Source: an uncultured Eubacteriales bacterium
Lineage (GTDB): Bacteria; Bacillota; Clostridia; Oscillospirales; Acutalibacteraceae
Reading direction: 5' to 3'
DNA: 23,283 nucleotides
NCBI GenBank assembly: GCA_934700635.1
Contig: CAKUXU010000003.1
Span: 1-23,283 of the forward strand
The stretch's first letter is position 1; each line of letters begins with the position of its first letter. The notes beneath the pieces were generated by a model that worked only from the letters and a program-made list of their open reading frames with translations, was not told the origin of the DNA and searched no databases. Shown one piece after another: positions 1 to 6,063 of the stretch. Both the position numbers and the translations under genes were made by a program.

Positions 1-21
1 ACTTTGAACGTACATTGCCAT
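1..21 (-). CDS. MAMY-family protein, start only (runs off left edge)
   Basis: Only the first seven codons are inside the window, reading M-A-M-Y-V-Q-S on the minus strand. An AAGGAG ribosome binding site lies just upstream on the minus strand. The same four-residue start and the same kind of spaced binding site are seen in front of the other array members. The call therefore rests on start-site similarity; nothing can be said about the body of the protein. It follows the array in the same direction, 184 bases downstream of the previous member. Confidence 0.55.
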
Positions 22-48
22 ATCTACATATACTCCTTATTAACATAC

Positions 49-130
49 AGATGTTATCGCAAATAATCTAAAAAATTACACACATATGAGTTTCAAAGTA
101 AATTTTTAATATATAAATGCGATAACATCT
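49..130. repeat. 13-bp perfect inverted repeat with 56-nt spacer
   Basis: AGATGTTATCGCA at 49-61 is matched exactly by its reverse complement at 118-130. It lies in the gap between two MAMY genes, just upstream of the ribosome binding site of the leftmost one. The spacer is very AT-rich and shows no gene. It could form a large hairpin in the transcript, be an operator pair, or be a short decayed mobile element; no target-site duplication is visible at its edges. Confidence 0.6.
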
Positions 131-205
131 ATCTATATTCTCTAAAACTATATTCAGTTAAAAATTTTATAAATAGCAATCAGCAACTCAGTAAACTACC
201 GTATA

Positions 206-1321
206 CTAAAGCAATGTAATCCTACTACTAATAACTCCAATGGATTTAAAATTAGAATAAATCGAAGAAATACTTTTATATACGTGAAGTGATATTGAAA
301 AATTCAAATCGATGGCCGGACTATTTTTCTTTTCTTTATCAATTTCATCAAAGCAATTTTGAATAGTATTCTTAAAAAAAACATATGTATCGTATGCTTG
401 ATTAAAATTCATATTGAAAAATACAACGCTTTTTTTCGACAAAATATCATCTATTGCATTTATTATCTCTCTCGATTTTTCTAAAGCAATTATACTGGAA
501 AGATTATCCCCTTCAACTATTTCCCTATTTTCAACAAAATTTAAAGAATTTTTATGAAAATCAATTAAAAGATTCTTATACTTAGAAAATTTATCTTCAA
601 GTTCTTTTTCAAAACTTGTAAGTATTTTTATTTCTTCTAAAGTTAATTTTCTTGAGCATTCTTCTGGTTTCTCTTTTGAATCTTCTTTTGATTTTTTTGA
701 AGATACATACAAATTTACATCCGTCAGACTGCTTTCAGTAATAATTCCATAATCTATAAGCATATATTGCATTTTATCCGCATAGTTTGATAAAGCTAAA
801 AAAGATTCCGCAGCAATGATCTCGTTGGAAACACTTCTATTGTCATTTAAACTTTTAAATTTTGTCTTGACTTCTTCATTTACCTCTAAAATTTCTTCTA
901 AAAGTTTTTCAAAATCTTCTTTAAATATATTAATATATCTATCGGAACTTAAAATTTTACTATTAGGAGAAATTACTTTATTTCCATTCAAAATGTCACT
1001 AATCACACTTAAAATTTCTATTACTTTAATATAAGATTTTTTCATTTTATTTTTAGTGTACGTGCTTTCAGGGCGATTAAATGTTTCTATGTAGTCTATA
1101 TTGACTTGTTTAGAATCAATAGGCACACTATCTGGTTGAATTTCACTGAACATTCCTAAACCACTGTTTGTAATGTTATAGTAATTGCGTACAAAGTTGA
1201 CTAAATACTCATCTTTAAATCTTTTAAGTGCTTCTTTTAGTATTGCTAATCGATTATCTATAGATTGCTTTAATTGACCACCTTCTGGTTTTTGCTCTGA
1301 AATACTACAATACATTGCCAT
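206..1321 (-). CDS. MAMY-array protein, two-module helical protein, function unknown
   Basis: This is a 371-residue, charged, mostly helical protein with no signal peptide or membrane segment, and I do not recognise a family. It starts MAMY like its neighbours, and the start is fixed by that motif plus a GGGTGGT-like binding site. It looks like two copies of the array module. The first ends near residue 195 with Y-A-D-K-M-Q-Y-M-L-I-D-Y-G-I-I. After a Ser/Lys/Glu-rich linker (about 207-225), the second ends at the C terminus with S-I-S-S-I-Y-S-N-F-K-S-I-G-V-I. The central motif (V-I-S-D-I-L-N-G-N and A-I-D-D-I-L-S-K) also appears twice. It lies 17 bases downstream of the next array gene, so the two are probably co-transcribed. 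The length is about twice that of the other members. Confidence 0.75.
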   Translation of the reverse strand: MAMYCSISEQKPEGGQLKQSIDNRLAILKEALKRFKDEYLVNFVRNYYNITNSGLGMFSEIQPDSVPIDSKQVNIDYIETFNRPESTYTKNKMKKSYIKVIEILSVISDILNGNKVISPNSKILSSDRYINIFKEDFEKLLEEILEVNEEVKTKFKSLNDNRSVSNEIIAAESFLALSNYADKMQYMLIDYGIITESSLTDVNLYVSSKKSKEDSKEKPEECSRKLTLEEIKILTSFEKELEDKFSKYKNLLIDFHKNSLNFVENREIVEGDNLSSIIALEKSREIINAIDDILSKKSVVFFNMNFNQAYDTYVFFKNTIQNCFDEIDKEKKNSPAIDLNFSISLHVYKSISSIYSNFKSIGVISSRITLL

Positions 1322-1338
1322 GTTGCTTTACCACCCTA

Positions 1339-1914
1339 TTAGTTATTATTTATAAATGTTAAATTAATTTCATCGAATGGGACAATAAACGGGATAATAC
1401 CCATTTCCTGAAACTTCACATAAAAATAATACATTTTTTCAGAGATATCTGCAATTTTTTTGAGTTGAACAATATTATTTAAAAATTCTTTTTTGTAGTT
1501 ATTTTCTCCGTATTGGATCAAATAACTTAAATTTTTTGCATCTGGAGTATGAAGAACATCTTCAATTGTTTTATAAAAGTAATTATATGTTTTAGTCCTA
1601 TTTTCTTCAGCCAAACATCCTAATACACAATCATGAATTAATTTTTCAACATCATTTAAAGTAAAATACTTTTTAAGATTAAAATTTCCATTTAAAATAT
1701 CTTCTAAAGCATTATTCATATCTTCTCTCATTCTAATCGCTAGTGGGTTAGCAAACATTGGTTTTCCCATAGAATCATATACTTTTCTGCAGTCTTTTTC
1801 CATTTCTTCTATTCTATGTATAATTTCTTTTAGATTATTTATGTCTTTCAGAGTATTATTGCTTAATTTTGAGTTTTTTAGTGGTTGTTGTACTGGTGTG
1901 CTAAATATTGCCAT
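1339..1914 (-). CDS. MAMY-array protein (MAIF start), function unknown
   Basis: This 191-residue predicted cytosolic helical protein belongs to the same array. The open frame extends seven codons further up, but the start is placed at M-A-I-F-S-T-P because that motif aligns with MAMY of the neighbours and an AGGGG binding site sits about 11 bases before it. The longer start would place the binding site inside the gene. The central motif reads A-L-E-D-I-L-N-G-N and the C-terminal motif is weaker, M-Y-Y-F-Y-V-K-F-Q-E-M-G-I-I-P, followed by an unusual tail of about 18 residues. No catalytic or binding motif is recognisable. An insertion-sequence scar separates it from the upstream array gene, so it may depend on read-through or on a promoter I cannot see. 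Confidence 0.72.
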   Translation of the reverse strand: MAIFSTPVQQPLKNSKLSNNTLKDINNLKEIIHRIEEMEKDCRKVYDSMGKPMFANPLAIRMREDMNNALEDILNGNFNLKKYFTLNDVEKLIHDCVLGCLAEENRTKTYNYFYKTIEDVLHTPDAKNLSYLIQYGENNYKKEFLNNIVQLKKIADISEKMYYFYVKFQEMGIIPFIVPFDEINLTFINNN

Positions 1915-1944
1915 ATTAAATCGTACCCCTATCAAATAATTGTT

Positions 1945-2117
1945 TATTAACTACCTCCGGTAAAGCTTAAAGAGGTGGCTTCTTGCTTCAACCACTCTGC
2001 ATTCTAACGAATTGAGAACACCTTACATAGTATCCACAAGAGTCAATTTCGGTATACCCTCTACGGTACTAGGTTTACATCTTCTTATGCTTAGAAAAAA
2101 GTATTACGCCCTATAGG
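1945..2117 (-). mobile_element. Scar of the 3' end of an IS200/IS605-type tnpB element
   Basis: The sequence reads on the minus strand. At 2023-2079 is an open stretch C-K-P-S-T-V-E-G-I-P-K-L-T-L-V-D-T-M then stop, which resembles a degraded TnpB tail. At 1971-1998 is a hairpin (AGAGTGG paired with CCACCTCT), the middle of which contains TTGAAGCAAGAAGCC. A second overlapping stem uses ACCTC and GAGGT and ends in GGTAGTT. Paired overlapping stems of this kind are familiar from the right ends of IS605-family elements, where the tnpB 3' end and guide (omega) RNA lie. No transposase body is present. The right boundary is uncertain; the scar abuts the stop codon of the upstream array gene. Family assignment is from memory of such ends, not from a search. 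Confidence 0.6.
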
Positions 2118-2624
2118 TTAAATAATAATACCGTAATTTTTAAAAGTACTATATATTGAATCTATTGTTAAAGCAGTGCAATTTAATTTATTAATAGTTA
2201 CTTGTCTAATGTTCAACTTTCTTTCAGATGGTTTTGAAATTTCACAATTTGAGTTGTCACCTGTCGGTCTAGGTACCTGTTGAATTATTCCATTAGTTGT
2301 GTTACGAATAAAATTAATTGCATTTTGAACTTCTAATTCAACACTAAGGTAATAACCACTTAATATTTCAGAAGGTATATTTATTAGAAATAATTTTCGT
2401 TTTACTCTTAAAAGACCCTCTATTACATTTAGTATACTGTCACACTCTTTAATAATTTCAGGGGAAACCAAAATCTGACCATTTGATCTAGAACCATCCG
2501 CATATACACGTTTGTAGTATCTTTTAAATAAATCTAAACTATCTTTATAATTTAAAAGAACTTTTAATAAATCCTTTTCTGCTGAGTAATTATCGTTGTT
2601 GTTTGGTACATTATACATTGCCAT
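2118..2624 (-). CDS. MAMY-array protein, single module, function unknown
   Basis: At 168 residues this is the clearest single-module member. It starts M-A-M-Y-N-V-P with a strong AGGAGGA binding site. A first helix contains L-D-L-F-K-R-Y-Y, the middle region contains E-C-D-S-I-L-N-V-I-E-G-L-L, and the end is D-S-I-Y-S-T-F-K-N-Y-G-I-I-I. No signal peptide, membrane segment or known catalytic motif is visible. Its start lies 20 bases after the stop of the upstream array gene, which implies one transcript. Downstream of its stop sits the insertion-sequence scar. The family is unknown to me; the conserved ends and variable middle suggest a small structural or binding module rather than an enzyme, but that is inference. 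Confidence 0.78.
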   Translation of the reverse strand: MAMYNVPNNNDNYSAEKDLLKVLLNYKDSLDLFKRYYKRVYADGSRSNGQILVSPEIIKECDSILNVIEGLLRVKRKLFLINIPSEILSGYYLSVELEVQNAINFIRNTTNGIIQQVPRPTGDNSNCEISKPSERKLNIRQVTINKLNCTALTIDSIYSTFKNYGIII

Positions 2625-2644
2625 ATTAAATCATATTCCTCCTA

Positions 2645-3198
2645 TTAAATATTAAATCCATAATTTTTAAAAACATCATATAATGAATCTATCGAATCTG
2701 CTATAGAAGTTAATTGTTCAATATTTAAAATTTCATTTTTTAAATCATTTTTAACAGATTCTGGAAGATCATTAATTTCATCACCACTAAAATATTTGTT
2801 TATAAAATTGACACTTCTATTATAATGCCAGGCTACTGACATACTTGGTGGTTTTCTTTCGGAAAGACTATTCAACATATCTGTAATAATACTTTGAATG
2901 CTTTCATAATAAAAATGAATTACATCCATAGAGACATTAGAGAATATATTGTAATTTCCACTTGAAATATTATTTATAAACTCAATCAGTTGATCACATT
3001 TTCTCATAGTTTCCTTAGCATCCGAAAAATTCATTTTTCCTGCAATATCTAGATACAGTGGATCATAAGATGCTTTAAACAAATCTAAAAACTTTTTGCA
3101 TACTAAAAGATCTTCTTTAAGAGTAGTTCATTTCTACATTCGGCAACAATTCCTGAATATAATTCAGCCTGCTCATTCTGTGCAGTATACATTGCCAT
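2645..3198 (-). pseudogene. MAMY-array protein with a -1 frame break near its N terminus
   Basis: A start M-A-M-Y-T-A-Q-N with a good AGAGGTG site (3208-3214) opens a frame that stops after 31 residues at 3103-3105. In the -1 frame the reading continues without stop from about 3121 to 2645, beginning L-K-E-D-L-L-V-C-K-K-F-L-D-L-F-K, which aligns with the L-x-L-F-K helix of the neighbours. The rest has the central motif (Q-L-I-E-F-I-N-N-I-S-S-G-N) and the typical end I-D-S-L-Y-D-V-F-K-N-Y-G-F-N-I. The switch falls around CTCTTAAAGAAG (3111-3122). It may be a disabling indel, a sequencing error, or a programmed slip. The remainder shows no further decay. It is the first gene of the array after the promoter. 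Confidence 0.75.
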
Positions 3199-3260
3199 TT
3201 CATATATCACCTCTTTTTAATTTAAATATTTTAACCATTCAAATACTAAACGGTAAATTA

Positions 3261-3289
3261 ATTATATAACAATCAGATATTAAAATCAA
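3261..3289 (-). promoter_or_regulatory. Sigma-A-type promoter of the MAMY array
   Basis: On the minus strand TTGATT (3284-3289) and TATAAT (3261-3266) are separated by 17 bases. Transcription would start near 3254, giving a leader of about 55 bases to the MAMY start at 3198. Only the consensus match supports it. Confidence 0.65.
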
Positions 3290-3474
3290 ATAAATTGATA
3301 AATTTCATAAATATAAACACAAACGTTATATAATCGCTTGTGCTTATTATTAGAATTTAACACTATTTTTTTTATTTTATAATTTAAATGCCTGTATTCT
3401 GAGTAGTTCAGAAAATTAACACATTTTTTCGCAAGCTTTGTAGTAAGATCTTCAATATTTTGAGAAATAGACAC
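3286..3474 (-). CDS. Short ORF, possibly a decayed Spo0A-C-like fragment
   Basis: This is a 62-codon open frame starting with GTG and lacking a visible ribosome binding site. Part of it (K-L-A-K-K-C-V-N-F-L-N-Y-S-E-Y) can be aligned with K-I-G-I-P-V-N-L-I-G-H-E-Y of the intact Spo0A-C-like protein just upstream, with small gaps. The following I-V-L-N and R-L-Y-N-V also fit the pattern of that domain's first half. The recognition-helix half is missing. Its 3' end overlaps the -35 box of the array promoter, which argues against a selected gene. It may be a remnant or chance; I would not rely on it. Confidence 0.25.
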   Translation of the reverse strand: MSISQNIEDLTTKLAKKCVNFLNYSEYRHLNYKIKKIVLNSNNKHKRLYNVCVYIYEIYQFI

Positions 3475-3696
3475 TATAAAGTAGAGCTTATTCTAGTATC
3501 TTATAGTTTTTGATAAATTAAAATACAGATCACAAACTTTCAGGAAAAATTTTATTTCAGCAAATGTTTAAAATTAAGTATATTTATTAAATATTGTGAA
3601 TTTAAAAATAAACATCATTAAAATATTTATGTTCGTTAGATATTTTTATTGTAATTTACAAATTACGAAACTGAAATTCACTAACATAACATTAAA
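3475..3696. other. AT-rich intergenic region
   Basis: No gene or convincing terminator is seen between the Spo0A-C-like gene and the short ORF. The only structured element is a 16-base palindrome, GTAATTTACAAATTAC, at about 3650-3665; as it is pure AT at the centre and has no U-run it is not a good terminator. Confidence 0.4.
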
Positions 3697-4119
3697 TTAA
3701 TCATTTTTAATCATTTCTTTAAAAACGTATTCTTTTATTATATTTAAAAATACAGAATTGCTAATCTTAACTTTGTCTGAAACGTTTAAAATTTCTTTTA
3801 CTTTAGATTCGTTTTTCTTTAAAGCTTTTCTTATTGCATTTCTAATAGATGCTTCAACATTTAATTCTGATGTATTTTTTATTTTAGATACCATGGCATA
3901 GGCCTCTTTTAAAAATAAAATTCTCTTTGAATTAATCATGCAAATTAAAGCTTCTACAATATATTCATGGCCTATCAAGTTTACAGGTATACCAATTTTC
4001 CTTAATAATTCTTTTATAATTGATATTTGTTTATAATACAGTTTTTTATCGTACATATCAGTGGTGCAATTACTATTTGTCCTATTGTTTTCATATATAT
4101 TGTTAATTAAATTTAGCAT
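3697..4119 (-). CDS. Stand-alone Spo0A C-terminal (DNA-binding) domain protein
   Basis: This 140-residue protein matches the effector domain of Spo0A (Spo0A_C family). I-I-K-E-L-L-R-K-I-G-I-P-V-N-L-I-G-H-E-Y corresponds to the I-H-E-I-G-V-P-A-H-I-K-G-Y-x-Y of Spo0A. A-S-I-R-N-A-I-R-K-A-L lines up with the recognition helix R-V-E-R-A-I-R-H-A-I, and S-N-S-V-F-L-N-I-I with the final helix (N-S-E-F). Full Spo0A is about 260 residues and begins with a phosphorylatable receiver domain; here the first 30 residues are unrelated and no receiver exists. It is therefore expected to bind DNA without phospho-control. It starts at ATG with a GAGG site and lies upstream of, and in the same direction as, the MAMY array, so it is a candidate regulator of it. 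It is not the master Spo0A itself. The target is inferred only from position. Confidence 0.75.
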   Translation of the reverse strand: MLNLINNIYENNRTNSNCTTDMYDKKLYYKQISIIKELLRKIGIPVNLIGHEYIVEALICMINSKRILFLKEAYAMVSKIKNTSELNVEASIRNAIRKALKKNESKVKEILNVSDKVKISNSVFLNIIKEYVFKEMIKND

Positions 4120-4151
4120 ATTTTCATTCCTCTACTAATTATTTTCACCTA

Positions 4152-4168
4152 AGTGATATTAAATCACT
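4152..4168. promoter_or_regulatory. Perfect dyad at the start of the Spo0A-C-like transcript (operator or leader hairpin)
   Basis: AGTGAT, five bases, ATCACT: a perfect six-base dyad lying immediately downstream of the predicted start site, between promoter and ribosome binding site. The position suits an autoregulatory operator or a 5' stabilising hairpin. It is not a canonical 0A box (TGTCGAA). Confidence 0.45.
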
Positions 4169-4175
4169 GAAATAT

Positions 4176-4205
4176 ATTATATAAATTTCTAAACAAAAAA
4201 GTCAA
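4176..4205 (-). promoter_or_regulatory. Sigma-A-type promoter of the Spo0A-C-like gene
   Basis: On the minus strand TTGACT (4200-4205) and TATAAT (4176-4181) are 18 bases apart. The start site would be near 4169, about 50 bases before the ATG at 4119. Confidence 0.65.
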
Positions 4206-4321
4206 TAAGTTGATTGCGATGAGATTAAAGTCTGTATTATTTTATAATTAGAAATAAATTTTTCGCCTAAAACTGAATAAAAATCACATAAGTTGTAACA
4301 TGAAATCACATAAAAACAAAT

Positions 4322-4361
4322 CCGGTAGCTACCGAAATAAATTTTCAGGTTAAGCTACCGG
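4322..4361 (-). terminator. Stem-loop terminator of the Cys-rich membrane protein gene
   Basis: CCGGTAGCT at 4322-4330 is the exact reverse complement of AGCTACCGG at 4353-4361. On the minus strand the stem is followed by ATTTGTTTTT. It lies about 30 bases after the stop of the membrane protein gene. The spacer of 22 bases is long for an intrinsic terminator, but the inner GGTAGCTACC allows an alternative small hairpin. Confidence 0.6.
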
Positions 4362-4390
4362 TAATATTTAATCATTTGTCATATATTTTA

Positions 4391-4825
4391 CTACAAAGAT
4401 TTGCAAATAAGACATTTAAGAAAAGAAATAAGCGAGGCAATTAAGAATATAAGAAAAAATGCTGCTAATCCAACTATTATAGTCACTATTATAGAAGTTA
4501 TTTCAAGAGAGATAACAACAAGTGCCAAAGTAGTTAATATTGTACCGAATGTACCTGCAAGTAAACATTTTATGTTCTTAAGCAAACATCTTTCCAGCAC
4601 TACGCAGCAGCTACTACTGCAAGAATTTATAACCGCTAAAACCATAAGGTAAACGAGTGCAGCAGCTCCGATGCCGAACGCAACCCAAATTCCGTTTAAA
4701 ATTAGGGGTGTAAGTCCTGACGAAAAAAGAATTGCTGTAATAACACCGAAAATTATTCCTAAAATAATTCCTGCTCCTCCACAACCGCATTTGCAGCTGC
4801 AATCTGGTTTATTATTTGTCTTCAT
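4391..4825 (-). CDS. Cys-rich small integral membrane protein, function unknown
   Basis: The start is placed at M-K-T-N-N-K-P-D because AGGGGAG sits nine bases before it; the open frame continues 12 codons further but without a site. The protein is 144 residues. It begins with a hydrophilic stretch bearing C-S-C-K-C-G-C-G-G, then has about four hydrophobic segments: roughly 19-37, 40-63, 82-104 and 107-135. A cytosolic-type Cys cluster (N-S-C-S-S-S-C-C) lies between segments two and three, and there are two more cysteines near the C terminus. The N-terminal cysteines could bind metal or, in a spore-former, cross-link; neither is shown. It is monocistronic, divergent from ruvC, with its own terminator. 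No named family is recognised. Confidence 0.7.
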   Translation of the reverse strand: MKTNNKPDCSCKCGCGGAGIILGIIFGVITAILFSSGLTPLILNGIWVAFGIGAAALVYLMVLAVINSCSSSCCVVLERCLLKNIKCLLAGTFGTILTTLALVVISLEITSIIVTIIVGLAAFFLIFLIASLISFLKCLICKSL

Positions 4826-4870
4826 TTTTATCAACTCCCCTCTATGTATACTACGCACCACAAATATATT

Positions 4871-4912
4871 TTGACACTATGGGTTTTACTACGTTTAAAG
4901 TAATGATATAAT
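4871..4912 (+). promoter_or_regulatory. Candidate promoter of the ruvC operon
   Basis: TTGACA at 4871-4876 is followed after 17 bases by TTTAAA (4894-4899), a fair -10. A perfect TATAAT also occurs at 4907-4912 but has no good -35 at 17-18 bases. Either could drive the long operon; which one is used cannot be decided by eye. Confidence 0.45.
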
Positions 4913-4934
4913 TAATGTCAAGAGGTGACCTTTT

Positions 4935-5456
4935 ATGTTGATACTCGGAATAGATCCCGGATACGCAATTGTAGGATACGGTCTTGTAGAGTTCAAAAAC
5001 GGTATGTTTAGTGCTAAAAATTACGGTGCCGTTACAACAGACTCAAATCAAGAATTTTTATTAAGACTAGAATCGATATACGATGAAATAAATGAAATTA
5101 TAAAAATATATAAGCCCGATGCAATGTCCGTTGAGAAACTATATTTTCAAAATAATCATAAAACCGCTATAGATGTTGCCCAAGCAAGAGGAGTTATTCT
5201 TTTGGCAGCAAAACAAAATAATTTGCCTGTTTATGAATACACTCCACTTCAAATAAAAAGCGCCTTGACAGGTTATGGAAGAGCTTTAAAACCACAAATA
5301 ATGCTTATGGTTCAAAGATTACTCAGATTAAAAGAAATACCAAAACCCGATGATACAGCAGATGCACTTGCTGCGGCAATATGCCATGTTCAGTCAATCG
5401 GAAAACATTACGTAAATAATTTTATATTGAAAAGTAGGAGTGTGAAATCAATTTGA
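4935..5456 (+). CDS. ruvC: Holliday junction resolvase RuvC
   Basis: This is the endonuclease that cuts Holliday junctions moved by RuvAB during recombination repair. The 173-residue length is normal. The RNase-H-fold catalytic acidic residues are visible: D7 in G-I-D-P-G, E67 in M-S-V-E-K-L-Y-F, and D140 and D143 in P-D-D-T-A-D-A-L-A-A-A-I. The basic tail after residue 155 is not conserved in the family. The ATG is preceded by AGAGGTGA. It is the first gene of a long operon; its TGA overlaps the TTG start of ruvA by three bases, a usual arrangement for ruvC-ruvA that suggests coupled translation. Confidence 0.97.
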   Translation: MLILGIDPGYAIVGYGLVEFKNGMFSAKNYGAVTTDSNQEFLLRLESIYDEINEIIKIYKPDAMSVEKLYFQNNHKTAIDVAQARGVILLAAKQNNLPVYEYTPLQIKSALTGYGRALKPQIMLMVQRLLRLKEIPKPDDTADALAAAICHVQSIGKHYVNNFILKSRSVKSI

Positions 5457-6055
5457 TATACAGCTTAAAAGGGACACTTGAATTAGTACAAGATAATTTT
5501 ATAGTTATCAATTGTGCAGGTGTCGGCTACAAGTGTGTTTGTTCATTGGTAACAAAATCTTTTTTCAGCGAAAGCCTTTTGAAAGAAATAACAGTATATA
5601 CTCAATTAAGTGTACGGCAAGATGCTATTGAACTTTTTGGTTTTTCAAGTATTTCAGAACTTGAAAGCTTTAAACTTTTGACTTCTGTTTCAGGAGTAGG
5701 TCCTAAAGCGGCCTTAGGAATTTTATCTCAATTTTCTGCAGAAAAACTTTCTTTTATAATTTCAGATTCAGATAGCAAGTCTCTAACAAATGCACCTGGT
5801 ATAGGTCCAAAGACCGCTAAAAGGATAATTTTAGAGCTTAAAGATAAATTTTCAATGAACAAAGTATCTTCAATAAACGAGACTATCCCCTGTGATATTT
5901 CTTCAAGTATAGGAAAGAAAAATGAAGCATTGAATGCATTAATGGTTCTCGGATACTTAAAACAAGAGGTTTTACCCTATATTTCGAATTTAAGTGAAGA
6001 TCTTTCAATAGAAGAAATGATACAGTCTACTTTAAAGTACATGAATAAAGGATGA
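5453..6055 (+). CDS. ruvA: Holliday junction branch migration protein RuvA
   Basis: RuvA forms the tetramer that holds the four-way junction and loads RuvB. The 200 residues show the N-terminal OB-fold (1-62), then two helix-hairpin-helix motifs, T-S-V-S-G-V-G-P-K-A-A-L and A-P-G-I-G-P-K-T-A-K-R-I, in domain II. A linker follows, then a C-terminal domain III (about 150-200) that contacts RuvB. The start is a TTG overlapping the ruvC stop, with a TAGGAG site upstream; no ATG fits better. It is followed by ruvB after 8 bases. Confidence 0.97.
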   Translation: MIYSLKGTLELVQDNFIVINCAGVGYKCVCSLVTKSFFSESLLKEITVYTQLSVRQDAIELFGFSSISELESFKLLTSVSGVGPKAALGILSQFSAEKLSFIISDSDSKSLTNAPGIGPKTAKRIILELKDKFSMNKVSSINETIPCDISSSIGKKNEALNALMVLGYLKQEVLPYISNLSEDLSIEEMIQSTLKYMNKG

Positions 6056-6063
6056 TAAAATAA

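Noticed and set aside
431..440. 0A-box match TTCGACA
   Set aside because: It lies inside the coding part of the largest array gene, far from any promoter, and is expected by chance.
3137..3147. 0A-box-like TTCGGCA near the array start
   Set aside because: It is inside the coding sequence of the frameshifted gene, downstream of the promoter.
4401..4874. Plus-strand and other-frame ORFs over the Cys-rich membrane protein
   Set aside because: The minus-strand frame has the binding site, hydrophobic segments and terminator; the others are antisense shadows.
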